Source: Daedaleopsis sinensis (Eukaryota; Basidiomycota; Agaricomycetes; Polyporales; Polyporaceae). Taken from it: 64,000 bases of DNA. Positions 12,301 to 21,844 of the stretch are shown in pieces. Positions within the stretch are counted from its first letter, which is position 1. Each line of letters opens with the position of its first letter. The stretch is from positions 124,001 to 188,000 of the forward strand of contig CM066306.1 in NCBI GenBank assembly GCA_033807695.1, in the 5' to 3' direction. Under the pieces are notes generated by a model that did no database searches, had not been told where the DNA came from, and saw only the letters and a list, made by a program, of their open reading frames with translations. A program made the position numbers and the translations under genes.

Positions 12301-13302
12301 CATCCACTCCAGGGCGAACAACGTGTCACGATGTCGAAGAAGGAACGGGGTTCGGCGCATGACGGCCTCAGTTGGGATAGCCGGTCCGACAAACAAAATG
12401 GCGAGCACGTCCTGGATGTCCCGAAGGGGAGGAGGAAGAACATCGTATGCTTTCGCAACTGGCTGACCGAATACGATAACATTAGCGGACAGATACCTCT
12501 GACCAAGTGCTACTTGAGCGACACAGAAACTGTGACGGTACCGAGCGACTACGAGCTGCTCGACATAAGATAAGTTGCTGAGAACGGCCGGGGTGTTCCC
12601 TACCCAGCGACCGTTAGCCAACGCATGACGGGGCAGCCGGTGTCTAGTCAACGCTGCTAGACAAGGCTTGCACACGGACAGCGTCTCTCGCGCCCCTGAA
12701 CGGCTCACCGCGGGTTCATACAATATCGGACCCGGAATCTCTTCGATTGGGTCGGAGGCCGAGAACCGTTCCTTCCTCGTTACACCCTCACCCTTTCGAA
12801 TCAAAGGAGAGAGGTCGATGTCGCTCGCAGAAACCACAGACAGGGATGTGTTCACCACCCCCTGAGCGCATACCGCACATGGACTCTCGCCGATGGATGC
12901 AAAAGAGGTGGCATCACACCACCGCTGAACGATGGCCCGTTGAGTGACAGGGTCGCACACACGAGGAGGAAAGGCGGCCGGAGATTGTAGGTCCGCGGGA
13001 GCACCTCCACTGGCACGACGCATCAACGCAAATTCGAAGATGGCAACAGCATCGCGACAATAGTCACGGCATACATGCGACTCCAGAGAGGACGCGACAA
13101 TACGGAGGTCACTTCGACCATCGCGTGTGACAGAGATACCATGAAAGCGTGCAGAGGCATGCATCGACCGGGCACTGGAATGAGCAGCCACCTCCGCTGG
13201 CGCCCGAACGCCGACAAAAAACATGCCAGACTCACATAAGATGCGAGCGTCATGCTCGTTCACGAACCGAGTGAACACGGCTTCGAAATCCCACTGAGGC
13301 AA
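6355..13302 (-). CDS. Helitron replicase-helicase with C-terminal USP-like protease domain
   Basis: A single uninterrupted 2315-codon frame. An N-terminal Cys-rich region (CAVCAQG, then CKPCLAALTRHRLP and NGRWVGNTP) matches the domain usually found ahead of fungal RepHel proteins. The HUH nuclease motif is TLHLHMLLW at about residue 687; the paired tyrosines are in AYVTDYVTK at about residue 882. The PIF1-type helicase has Walker A GGTGKS at about 1410, Walker B VFIDEVSM, and ILAGDFAQLPP. A linker with a Lys-rich stretch (KKRPSEAW, SRKKRNN) leads to a C-terminal domain with DPSCAFDSLLTVLWN (about 2034), a CDNCG knuckle, and GFQHYTCRYIDPDG followed by WYHDGD (about 2244). That is the Cys-His-Asp layout of ubiquitin-specific proteases. 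It should drive rolling-circle transposition. The absence of stops in nearly 7 kb suggests recent activity. Helitron ends were not located. Confidence 0.9.
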   Translation of the reverse strand: MPQWDFEAVFTRFVNEHDARILCESGMFFVGVRAPAEVAAHSSARSMHASARFHGISVTRDGRSDLRIVASSLESHVCRDYCRDAVAIFEFALMRRASGGAPADLQSPAAFPPRVCDPVTQRAIVQRWCDATSFASIGESPCAVCAQGVVNTSLSVVSASDIDLSPLIRKGEGVTRKERFSASDPIEEIPGPILYEPAVSRSGARETLSVCKPCLAALTRHRLPRHALANGRWVGNTPAVLSNLSYVEQLVVARYRHSFCVAQVALGQRYLSANVIVFGQPVAKAYDVLPPPLRDIQDVLAILFVGPAIPTEAVMRRTPFLLRHRDTLFALEWMKYNHNSYGDVGISMENLLQYPEDVPPVQVIRMRTVEGGPDSGLASYETMNERAVEDGQCAFTVHALTGEDLVDMSYDAKIARAIRHFEDGGKALAYGTDRSPQTIYHNTSLFPGMFPWLYPYGLGGFENVRMAVRLDHAAHVRSNLLYADRRFQTDRCYPFVVFNHMQIRSSAHGGYLLTEKRFFDTVADKILNVDREALDSIIARASAGQHVRPTTDAEKECFSLISIVDRVAGHVQGSATSKKYQRSEIRSLIYRRGVPVFFVTFAPADFKHPICLYYCGERIDLTEYAPSIRSSDDRLRAIASNPVGAAKFFNLMVRTFLSTVLRAGSGEAGLFGETDAYYGTVEAQGRLTLHLHMLLWIKGAISPQDLRDRLLADNSFESSVLEWLESCHVGSYSVTPESDLRDRLETQYVEDRWGAARVRTRMRPGVRDPATMLPVPPALSVGTPNDQWHQSMLRDADEVVFVSNRHDSNHGKGCWKGNPPFCRARFPRELYPATMVDRTSGAIRFAKENAWINTYHPVLSHLLRCNHDVTCLLSGTQVKAIVAYVTDYVTKTKLSTESFFDTVRSVLHRHTDIISGGDFVKGDVARSVVVKVVNALSASAETGGPAACAYLLGNPDHYTDHVFKVFYWSAYCRTARPLNDSVSEDGDSSLREPAGDRVMLGHTEQGVVQISKVQDYTCRPARFECMSLYEYMTAVDVRKVSARVLTDVNVDELEPDVIGSDGSDSGSNSGGSDESDDDLDQTPKSGSVGSGLKFHRFLRPHSLITTHAVYERTVGNRYTLNFTGAPLPRPDRGDREEYCFTMLVLFKPGGWRSPSDLRSEGVSWESTFNGTVFAPDHLSVMRNMNVMYECLDSRDDYSAMRRADRTGSQSELPVPLDQNGDPEGEADLVDDCFWEHTEDTLQALIEDGGIGKRTAKNRHEMEHVKDVLLGNQSMSTPDAGLTAFPRGQHTIYRSPAKWKADVQAARQVVLNRMKGVSNEQYTPSNPDAPSPHSPFLSETGIVREVTLEELDALRRNKVDISRGPQDPHILLLHDVIEEFSLNDEQMRAFIIPARHLHHHEKEQLRMWLGGMGGTGKSRVLLATMAFLDKRGEGYRFIVLGPTGTSAALVGGSTYHSVLGLGNSNQDGLATLKALEKIRGRLERVDLVFIDEVSMISCLALLLIHTQLSKAFNDPTRSFGGKSIILAGDFAQLPPPGTAPALYSASVSKWSSSASDFHQKCALGKALWHQFTTVVILRQNMRQRGMSKEDTMFRTALENMRYARCTPVDIQLLLSRVCRPRAGDVSHMSEKFRHVSVITARNAHRDAINSVRAHLFASDHNVPLYRFHSLDKWGKNVDSASVRQAQRLYASTVDPVRTSNHISPLLQAALWEIPPALTQHHAGVLELCVGMPVLLKYNEATELCATNGAEAVVHDMVSHTVNGKLVLDVLFVKLVDPPRRVQLPDLEENVIPLTRTRRSVRCTLPVDDLVVSVQREQVMVLSNFALTDFGSQGRTRARNVVHLKHCRNHQSIYTCLSRSSSIFDTLIIDGFDSSKITGGLSASLKREFRELELLDEITRLSLAGHLPDSVQGHTRSALLSTYRLWKGVRFVPSSVPTALDWSQAADHELVPAESGAPDHCLHSSGSEPQQSGSKKRPSEAWTASTSRKKRNNPMAAVDQSAYDLPVPAVAPSVARLSVPVRLGLVWDAADPSCAFDSLLTVLWNLASDYGPHWTSTLCPGNGLMDVVASAFQSVPRSPSQLESGRNKLRDILQVLDPVSFPRRSNAGISLSHVTRMLLMCPSEFAVPIGSCKQCLHVSSNLPEIARCYLWLPTVNWVRNTFPDVRSAPVQDYISTLLHKRTQTCCDNCGSNMEVGMTIVRPPPLLVFENSTVLGLVPDRYVHIEQDAVRADYDLCGVIYHGFQHYTCRYIDPDGCFWYHDGDATKRFCIQEVGHYNSSWLGSARGRGASHFIYRLRSPPRTSTALLPEAATTAHTS
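6355..13302 (-). mobile_element. Autonomous Helitron (core; ends not defined)
   Basis: The RepHel gene defines an autonomous Helitron transcribed leftwards. The true element extends beyond both sides of this interval. The TC 5' end would lie right of 13302 and the CTRR 3' end left of 6355. Whether the kinase gene at 13935 is inside it is not known. Confidence 0.6.
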
Positions 13303-13934
13303 GGCTCCGCAAACGAGCTCGAACCGAGATATATCATCTCTCGTGTACCGGCGACCTTGATAGGAGTCAGGGCAAGTTCACATAAGTATTCCGCAGGAGA
13401 ACGTACCAGTACGCATTCGGTCGCCGCGTTCAAGTTCAGACGCAGAGTTCGAGGAAGGCTCGGATGTCATGTCGAACGATTAGTGCTGAGAAAGAGGTCA
13501 GGCATGCACAATGAATGGCGGACATCACATACGAGGGGGGGTAGAAGAGGGCAAATACAGCGAGAGTCTTCCGAGCAACGAGTCCTAAGAGGGCAGCGAT
13601 AAGGGAAAGGGGCAAGCGGGTTAACACGGGAGCCCAAAGATAATCGGGAATGCCCGGGTGATACAAAAATCAGGTGATCTTCTGCTTGTGAATACGAGAG
13701 AAAACCGATTCATAGTGGAATCGGAACGAGGCACGTGCTTTCGGGCCTTTCGACCTGACGGTGAACTTGAGACTTGTGTTTTGACTCTGCTCCATTGCTA
13801 TCGTTCTCTGGGGCGGTTGAAGCTTGCAACCATCACCTGTGAGTATATAATGGTCCTTCTGAAGCTGGCTTCCGGACTCATCTCCTTGGTCAAGGATCTT
13901 TCGTCTTATCGACTCGCATCGGGTAGACTGGTTA

Positions 13935-15264
13935 ATGAAGGAGAACACCAAACGTTTACCCTTCTATGCCTATCTCTCACCGGAGGATGTAGAAGAATAC
14001 GCCAAGCTCACAGAAAGAGGAATATACAACCTTCTATCTGGAGAACTACCGTGGAGGGACCGGTACGGAGAGCTCGAAGCGCAGGGCTACCTATTACGAA
14101 AGCGATACCATCCGGCATGGTCGCCCTCCTGGACGGGAACGAACTTAGACCCTACCTATTGCGAGGACTCCGTGCGAATATGGGTTAGGATGATCTATAC
14201 GTCTCGCGAACCGACATGTGGAATGACTATTGTTTCCAGCTACCTCACGTCATTGACGCGACACGCATCCGGGACAACCTCCTCGTTTCTCTCAAAGTCA
14301 CCAAGAGAGACGGTCGGGAGATTGAGATCCATCGCTTCCTCACCTCACTTGACGGAACTGGCAACCACTGCATACCTTTACTGGACGTGTTCGCCGACCC
14401 CATCAATCCGCAATCATCTATCATGGTTACCCCCTATCTCCGGCCCATGAACGACCCCCCTTTCACAGCCATGGGCGAGGTCGTTGACTTCATAGACCAA
14501 ACACTTAAAGTAGGCCGACATCTCTCTTTCTCAGTGATATCTTACATTTCAGCAGGGCCTTATATTCCTCCACGCGCATAGGGTCGCACATCGGTAAGCA
14601 CGTACACACACACCCCACATCAGCTATCCTTCTGTGACCTATTCTCTTCCAGCGATATCGCAGCTCCTAATATCATGATGGATGGTCGTCCACTGTATCC
14701 TCACGGGCACCATCCCGTCCGACTCGATTATGCCCCGGACAATGCTCATGACGCCTCCCCATTAGCACGAATAGACCACCCGGTTCGGTACTTCTTCATC
14801 GACTTTGGCATCTCCCGTCGCTTTGCGGAAGGATCTCAGCCCGTAGCAATCGGGCGAGAAGGACACATTCTAAGCATCCCGGAACTGTCCTCGACCATCC
14901 CTTACGATGCGTACAAGATTGACGTCTTCGCCCTCGGCGACTTGTATTCCAAGGAGTTCGTGGAGGTATGTATTACATTCGAAAGTCAGGCCACTTCTCT
15001 TATATTCGTGACCGCTGGAAGGAATACTACGACCTCGACAACATAGCGCCTTTGCTAGAGGCCATGACGCGGTCCGATCCGAAACAAAGAGTGTCAGCGG
15101 AGGAAGCGCTATCGGTATTTCAAGGGATCCGCTCGCAGTACAACGACATCTCCCTCCGCTGGCGGCTCCGCCCTCGCTCGGAGTCTACTCCCGAACGCAT
15201 GGTGTACGATGCTGTAACTATGGCTAGGGAAGGATACTATCAGCTCAAGCGACTGGTTCGTTAA
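13935..15264 (+). CDS. Protein kinase-like protein (Agaricomycete family), 371 aa
   Basis: Five exons join in phase: 13935-14183, 14240-14509, 14553-14593, 14653-14965 and 15022-15264. The N-terminal region has a GYLLRKRYHPAWSPSW block, a signature I associate with an expanded Agaricomycete protein-kinase family. Kinase landmarks follow in order: a VAIK-type lysine in LLVSLKVTK with a helix-C glutamate in REIEIHRF; the catalytic loop HRDIAAPNIMMD, split by the 14594-14652 intron inside HRD; a DFG motif in FFIDFGISRRF; and DVFALGDLY. All catalytic residues are present, so it may be active. The last acceptor (AAG at 15021) is inferred from frame rather than a strong splice signal. It starts about 630 bp from the Helitron gene's start, on the opposite strand. 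Substrate unknown. Confidence 0.8.
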
Positions 15265-15974
15265 ATGGGGAGGTGAGTACTATGTCCGATAGGCGTAGAC
15301 GTTGTCTTATCTACTGTGCACCAGGAATTGTAGCTCTATCGTCGACGTTGTATTTTGCTATCTCTAGGATATTGCGCTGTGACAACATTTGTTTTTCGAC
15401 TCCCCCGACAAGTCGTACAAGCAAAGATTGTTCTCGATCATGCCGACATGATGTGTGCGACGAAATATGCCCCTCGCTTCAACACCACAATTGCTTCGAT
15501 GTTTCATGCTACTCATCGTCGACCTCATCTTGTGAGTGCTTTCTACAGTTCCTTAACACGTTCGACGATGTCGCGCCCGTCGCTCACGTTCCTCGCGGTC
15601 TTGGGCATCCCGCACACTAGCTGCTCCTCTCTCGCGTGTGCTCGCTCACCCCGAGCCCCCACACCCGCAGCTTCATCTGGGCGATGACGACCACGATCCT
15701 CGCGCGCCTCCTCCCCCACCTCTAGCTTCGAGTCGGCTTCAAGATCTAGATCTTCTCCTGCGCAGGGTGCACGAGCGGTAGAACGGATGGGAACGAGTCG
15801 ACTAGGAAGAGTCAAGTCAGGATCGGGGATCAAAGGTTACGTACAGTTCAGATCACAAACATGCTCGTTCGAGCAGCAGAGCCAGGGCGGGATATATTGG
15901 AAGACCGCAGGCCCTGTATTAGGGCATCTATCTGAGATACTAGCTAAACGGTCGGTTCGAACTTGCACGTGTGT
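15265..15974. other. Intergenic between kinase and HAD hydrolase, no firm gene
   Basis: Plus-strand open stretches occur here. One ends with a proline-rich tail near 15640-15780, including the run APPPPPLASSRLQDLD. I could not connect them through splice sites into a start-to-stop model, so none is called. Confidence 0.35.
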
Positions 15975-17726
15975 TTATTCCTGGTTCATCTCTCGTTCGA
16001 TGGCCCACAACACCGCCTCCTCGACGTCCTCTGCGATGTGTGTGGGGGTGTGAGTTGGGGGCCCGTGTGCGGGGTCGTATACTCCCGTCTTGACGAGGAT
16101 CGACTGCCAACCTGCAGCGTTCGCCCCGGCAATATCTAGTGCCATACAAACATCAGCAATCTCTCGCCCTGTAGTCGTAACCGATGCAGGCGTACCCGAC
16201 TCGGGATTGTCTGGGGACCCAGATCAACGCATCAGCGGGCAGGCTCTGTTCGGCGTGTGCGACGTACCTCCAACCATGTACCTGCACAGAGAATGGAGAT
16301 AGATCAGCACGGTAGAGTCGAGATGAAGTACTGCACGCGCGGACTGACACCCGAGGCATCTTCGTGCGGCCTCCAACGCGCTCTTCGATGCGGTCCCGCA
16401 ATACCCGCTCGGCGAACTTGTACGTTGCGGTCGTCGGTTTGCCAAACTGCGTATATGGGTATGGCGTCCCTACGACGGCCTATCGTTGCACATGTTACGC
16501 ATGCACATCCTGGAGCGGCTGGCCACACGCACCTTGTGCACAGCTTGGAACGCCTCCCGGAACGCGCCCTGGCCCAATCGCGCCTGAGGGAAGTCGGACT
16601 TCCACAGCAAGTCGGGGTTACAGAACACAAGGTCGACGGGCGCGGGCGCTGGGCCGTCGAGGTAGGGGCCGCCGATGATCCCACGCGAGCGGATTACGTC
16701 GATGATGATCTGTATATCCAGAGACCAGTTGCGCGGGTCGTGGAAGACAAATATAGCGGAGATGGGGGTCTTGGAGAAGTCTACGGCCTGCGATTCGTGA
16801 GCGAGGACGTAGGCGGGCTGAGGATATGGGAGAAAGATGACAGACCTTTGCGGACTGTCGCTCTTCTGACGTCAGGTCATGGAAAGGCCATACTCTGTGA
16901 CGATAGTTCGTAAGCACCAAATGCTGTAGGTGTAGAGGGCGACATACTCGGGTCGCCAGGCCAGCACATCCAATGGCGTGTAGGCATGCTGGAAGCCGTA
17001 TCTGCGGTCCAGTCAGCAACGCCATGTTCTGAGGAGTATGAATTCGGCCTTACCCTTCAGCGACCTTGCGGATATCGTCATTACGACCTCCAAGAACAAG
17101 GACCGGTTTGTCTGCGTACTTGTGCACAACAGAATGCAGAATTGTGTGAGCTTGCAGTACCTGAGCGCTCTGGAGCTGAATGGTAGTGTTAGCGGCATCT
17201 GTGATCGCTTAGTCCGTGTTGAACATACTTCAACGCCGAGCTGGGAGCTCAGCTTGCGTCTTCGTGCCCTTTCGCTCATACCACCGCCATTAGTCAGCTG
17301 TGGGAAATCAGTTTATCGACAGCCATGCCGTGAGTAGTGAACGCCTACGAGAATAAAAGGGATCTTGCTTGCTTTTCTTATCAGTACAAGTACGTTCAAG
17401 AACACGGACACGCTCACACTCCCATAGGATTGTCGCCTTTAAGTATCTCGAGGGCTCTTCTCGCAGCGGGAAGTGTGTTCGGACCTTGAAGAAGGACGCC
17501 ATCCTGGAAGATATGTTAAAGAGAGAAAGGCCCAGCTCACTGAAGACTTACTATGTCAAACGTAAAGGCAAGCGGGGACCTCTTCGATCGAGCTTCGAGT
17601 GCAGAGTCAGTTCAGGTCGCTAGTACCTCGGGCAAGTGTCTTACATTGTATACACCGAGTTTGCGAGCATTGTGTCCGCAGATTTGCGGTGAGACTCGCT
17701 GTAGGCCTATGAAGCTGGCGCAACAT
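15975..17726 (-). CDS. HAD-superfamily hydrolase, CECR5/YKR070W type, probably mitochondrial
   Basis: About nine exons read from an ATG at 17726 to a TAA at 15975. The start MLRQLHRPTASLTANLRTQC is Arg/Ser/Thr-rich with no acids, fitting a mitochondrial presequence. Family landmarks follow in order: FTFDI, then DGVLLQGPNTLPAARRALE after an intron (the nucleophile Asp pair); LTNGGGMSERARR (motif II region); KPVLVLGGRNDDIRKVAEG; YGFQHAYTPLDVLAWRPE; VWPFHDLT; IFVFHDPRNWSLDIQ; IIGGPY; CNPDLLWKSDFP; RLGQGAFREAFQ; TQFGKPTTATYKFAERVL; and VYMVGDNPESDIAGANAAGW, the acidic motif IV, spread over three exons. Active-site positions appear intact. Class IIA HAD phosphatases of this kind have uncertain substrates. 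Its promoter side faces the giant transposon, which ends 362 bp upstream of its ATG. Confidence 0.88.
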
Positions 17727-18085
17727 ACAACTCAGCTATGGAGAGTGCATTAGCACACGTGTTCCCTGGGCTTTTTAAGTAGCACGACGATCTCAATATC
17801 AACTTCAGATGTTCACCACAACGGCGGCGTGGCTGAGTTGGGACCACAGATGGGAGGAGACGAGACTCCAGTACTCGAGGACCTGCGACACTGCGAGTTG
17901 CGTGTCGCTCGGACGAGCTTGTCCGCACGGATAGCTGACCTCGCAAGTCGCGTTCAGTCGAGTCTGTAATCACGCGCAGAGATGTTTCGCGCGAGTTGTT
18001 CCGCAATGCTAACCCGAGGGCGTAGCCACTGTAGCGCTACGTTGAAGAGTGGACTTACCACCGGGGCGCCCGGGGTGTTGATGGG
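17727..18085. promoter_or_regulatory. Left half of the split divergent promoter region
   Basis: This non-coding stretch lies between the HAD hydrolase ATG and the transposon. Together with 53030-53338 it would form one 671-bp head-to-head intergenic region if the element were removed. Confidence 0.5.
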
Positions 18086-18088
18086 TGG
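18086..18088. repeat. Target-site duplication, left copy (TGG)
   Basis: The three bases before the left inverted repeat are TGG, identical to the three bases following the right one. A 3-bp duplication is the CACTA/EnSpm standard. Confidence 0.8.
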
Positions 18089-18674
18089 CACCGGGGGCAT
18101 CGATGTATGGGACAGCCTGTTACATTCTAGTTAAATAGTATTATTTGGCCAAATTTGACTACAATAGGTCACAATGTTATCTACTTGTCGCATACTTGTT
18201 GTATTTCACATAGAAAAAGCAAAGGAATCCCGGTGGGACAGCCCTGTTCCATGCCATTTCCATGTTCTCTTTGAATCCTTTGGAACGGGCTGTGGCACAT
18301 CTGTTCCATGGAATATGAGCCACCGATTGCTATACAGTGAGACAGGTTGTCCCACAGGTGAGCCACTTGTGGTGGAGCAGACAATGGGAGTAGAATGGCC
18401 AAACAATAGGCCACTCTGTTCCATGCTTGTTCTATATTGTGTCCACTTTGGATATTGAGGAATGGAACATAACAAACAACAGTTATTGGATTACAATGGA
18501 ACATAGTGTTGCATGGAAGAGTCATTTATTGTGGAAAATCGGCTGTTTACCTAGTTTAACATGGTGTTCTATTTGTACACTACTATAGGTCAGACTTGAG
18601 CATGTTCACAAGTCCAGAGCTTTAATGCCTTCCAAGCTACCAACTTGAAGGGACAACTAATGAGCCCAAACACA
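18089..18674 (+). repeat. Left terminal inverted repeat (586 bp)
   Basis: It pairs with 52438-53026 in reverse orientation. The copies differ by a few substitutions and one 3-nt indel near 18614. Within it the motif TGTTCCAT/ATGGAACA recurs about seven times between 18240 and 18505, a candidate transposase-binding site. It also holds a 114-codon antisense frame shared with the right copy; I regard that as by-product. Confidence 0.92.
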
Positions 18675-20635
18675 GAGTAGTTAGTGCTCATATGGTGCAT
18701 GAACAGATTAGTAGCACCCAGAGAGATTAGCACTTTAACACATCATTAGCACCTAAACACATTAGCACTCGAACAGATGAGCAGTACGAATTAGTAGCAC
18801 CTGGGAGATTAGCACTCGAACGCATTAGCGCTGGAACATATTAGCACTCGAACATCAGCACTCGAACATATTAGTGCCGGACGAACAGATTAGCAGTTGA
18901 GCACGGTAGCCATCCATTAGCACCAGAACATATTAGCACTCGAACATCAGCACTCGAACAGATGAGTAGTTGAGCGTGGTAGCACCTGAGCACATGAGCA
19001 CTTGAACAGATTAATGGTCGAGCACGGTAGCACTCGAACACATTAGCACCAGAACATATTAGTACTCGAACATCAGCACTCGAACACATTAGCACCGGAC
19101 GAACAGATTAGCAGTTGAGCATGGTAGCCATCAAACAAATTAGTGCATGAACAGATTAGCACCTGAACTCATTAGCACTCGAACAGATGAGTAGTTGAGC
19201 GTGGTAGCACCTGAGCACATGAGCACTTGAACAGATTAATGGTCGAGCACGGTAGCACTCGAACACATTAGCACCAGAACATATTAGTACTCGAACATCA
19301 GCACTCGAACACATTAGCACCGGACGAACAGATTAGCAGTCGAGCACGATAGCCATCGAACAAATTAGTGCATGAACAGATTAGCACCTGAACTCATTAG
19401 CACTCGAACAGATGAGTAGTTGAGCGTGGTAGCACCTGAGCACATGAGCACTTGAACAGATTAATGGTCGAGCATGGTAGCACTCGAACACATTAGCACC
19501 AGAACATATTAGTACTCGAACATCAGCACTCGAACACATTAGCACCGGACGAACAGATTAGCAGTCGAGCACGATAGCCATCGAACAAATTAGTGCATGA
19601 ACAGATTAGCACCTGGAACAGATTAATGGTCGAGCACGGTAGCACTCGAACACATTAGCACCAGAACATATTAGTACTCAAACATCAGCACTCGAACACA
19701 TTAGCGCCGGACGAACAGATTAGCAGTCGAGCACAATAGCCATCAAACAAATTAGTGCATGAACAGATTAGCACCTGAACTCATTAGCACTCGAACAGAT
19801 GAGTAGTTGAGCGTGGTAGCACCTGAGCACATGAGCACTTGAACAGATTAATGGTCGAGCACGGTAGCACTCGAACACATTAGCACCAGAACATATTAGT
19901 ACTCGAACATCAGCACTTGAACACATTAGCGCCGGACGAACAGATTAGCAGTCGAGCACGATAGCCATCGAACAAATTAGTGCATGAACAGATTAGCACC
20001 TGGAACAGATTAATGGTCGAGCACGGTAGCACTCGAACACATTAGCACCAGAACATATTAGCACTCGAACATCAGCACTCGAACACATTAGCGCTGGACG
20101 AACAGATTAGCAGTCAAGCATGGTAGCCATCGAACAAATTAGTGCATGAACAGATTAGCACCTGGAACAGATTAATGGTCGAGCACGGTAGCACTCAAAC
20201 ACATTAGCACCAGAACGTATTAGTACTCGAACATCAGCACTCGAACACATTAGCGCTGGACAAACAGATTAGCAGTCAAGCATGGTAGCCATCGAACAAA
20301 TTAGTGCATGAACAGATTAGCACCTGGAACAGATTAATGGTCGAGCACGGTAGCACTCGAACACATTAGCACCAGAACATATTAGTACTCGAACATCAGC
20401 ACTCGAACACATTAGCACCGGACGAACAGATTGTTGAGCGTGGTAGCACCTGAGCACATGAGCACTTGAACAGATTAATGGTCGAGCACGGTAGCACTCG
20501 AACACATTAGCACCAGAACGTATCAGTACTCGAACATCAGCACTCGAACACATTAGCGCCGGACGAACAGATTAGCAGTCGAGCACGATAGCCATCGAAC
20601 AAATTAGTGCATGAACAGATTAGCACCTGGAACAG
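18675..20635 (+). repeat. Left subterminal tandem-repeat array
   Basis: The array is built from about 18-22 bp units of the form GAACAnATTAGCAC(C/T)(C/T). Units are organised into higher-order repeats of about 225 bp (phrase AGCACCTGAGCACATGAGC at 18981, 19205 and 19431) and about 162 bp (phrase CCTGGAACAG at 19999, 20161 and 20323). The first few hundred bases next to the inverted repeat are more degenerate than the rest. It stops abruptly in the copia fragment at 20636 and resumes at 24201. Confidence 0.92.
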
Positions 20636-20907
20636 TTCACGTCGAGCTGGTGCACTTCGAAGTCGTGGCGTGCGGCGAAAGCGAGGGCCGTGCGGATGGA
20701 CGCGGTCTTTGCGACTGGCGCGTACGTGTCGAAGAAGCTGACACTGGGAATTTGGGAGAACCCGTGAGCGACGAGACGGGCTCGGTAGCAATAGACTGTC
20801 CCGGATGTGTCCTTCTTCGCATGAAACACCCAGCGACGAGTGACGATGTTCGCGTCCAAGGGTGGCCGTTTGAGCACCCATGTCTTGTGCGCCTCAAGAG
20901 CACGCAT
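20636..20907 (-). pseudogene. Copia reverse transcriptase, first part only
   Basis: Landmarks WVLKRPPLDANIVTRRWVFH, YRARLVAHGFSQ and DTYAPVAKTASIRTALA are the conserved copia RT N-terminus. Coding ends at HQLDVN, just before the expected AFLHG block, where the tandem array begins. The catalytic YxDD and everything after it are missing. Confidence 0.85.
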
Positions 20908-20992
20908 CTCCTCCTCTATCGCCTCCTTCCATCATGGCCATTCTGGACGGCACATCGCTTCAGCGAGCAATCGCGGGTCAATACCCTCCTCC

Positions 20993-21835
20993 TCAGCCAT
21001 TTTGGCCGCCATAGCCATCCCATCGATAGGCTCTGCAGGCGGTTCGACACCCTCCGAAGGAGCCTGGACCCCGCAAGGAAGCCCTACATCGGCACCTTTT
21101 CCGGACAGGATGTCGCGCACGCGTGCCGACGGGTTGCGTGCGCGAGTTGGGCGAGTAGCAGGAGGAGCAGGTGCGGACTTCGAATGGCGTATGGCCTCCG
21201 AGAGCCTTCGTCGAGGTGCGGTTTTTGAGCCAAACAGCGTGCATGACTGCCTCGCCCCACAGGTAGCGAGGATGTCCGGATGCGATGAGCATCGCACGGA
21301 CCTTCTCCATCAGCGTCCGGTTCAGACGTTCTGAAACACCTGCCTCCTCGTGCGTGTCGTGAACAGAGAGCTTCTGCACGATACCACGCTGTTCGAGGTG
21401 GGTCTTAAAATCATCCGAGAGGTACTCACCGCCACAATCTGTGTTAACAAACTTGACGCATGCGCCGAGGTGGTTCTCGAGCCATGCTTCGAACACCTTG
21501 AACGACTCAAACGATTCGCTTTTCTTGCGAATGAGGTAGAGCACTGTGAAACGTGATTTATCGTCGGTGAAGGTAATGTAATATCTGCGTCCACCGAGTG
21601 TCACGACTTGTGAAGGTCCCCACAGGTCCGAATGGACCTCCTCCCCAAGCTCCTCTGCCTGCGTCCCTTCACGCGTTGCAGGTACCGGCTTGCGTGTGGA
21701 CTTCGCGTGGACGCACGCGTCGCACGTCTGCTCCTCGTCGGACTTGACGAGTTCGATGCCTGAGATGAACTCCTTTGAGATGAGTTCTCGGATCGCACGG
21801 ACGGGGATGTGTCCGAAACGACGGTGGGCGTCCAT
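20993..21835 (-). pseudogene. Copia integrase fragment
   Basis: The frame opens with the HHCC zinc region (AHRRFGHIPVRAIREL, CDACVHAK) and continues into the DDE core: HSDLWGPSQV, FTDDKSRF, NTDCGGEY and SERLNRTLMEKVRAML. It is in the same frame as the gag-protease segment but separated from it by a TGA at 21845. It then drifts out of frame around 21180. Confidence 0.85.
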
Positions 21836-21844
21836 CTCCGTGAG

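Noticed and set aside
11980..12573. 197-codon plus-strand frame opposite the Helitron gene
   Set aside because: It lies wholly inside the RepHel coding sequence and shows no recognisable domain.
18181..18525. 114-codon frame inside each terminal inverted repeat
   Set aside because: It is low in complexity, has no domain or start context, and is explained by the two inverted copies of non-coding end sequence.
20317..20553. Cys/Ser-rich frames on the minus strand of the arrays (also at 51171-51407 and 51924-52160)
   Set aside because: These arise from translating the tandem repeat and repeat the same peptide; they are not genes.
18675..20635. Evenly spaced short repeats resembling a CRISPR array
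   Set aside because: The host is a fungus, the units have no unique spacers, and they form nested tandem higher-order repeats next to transposon ends.
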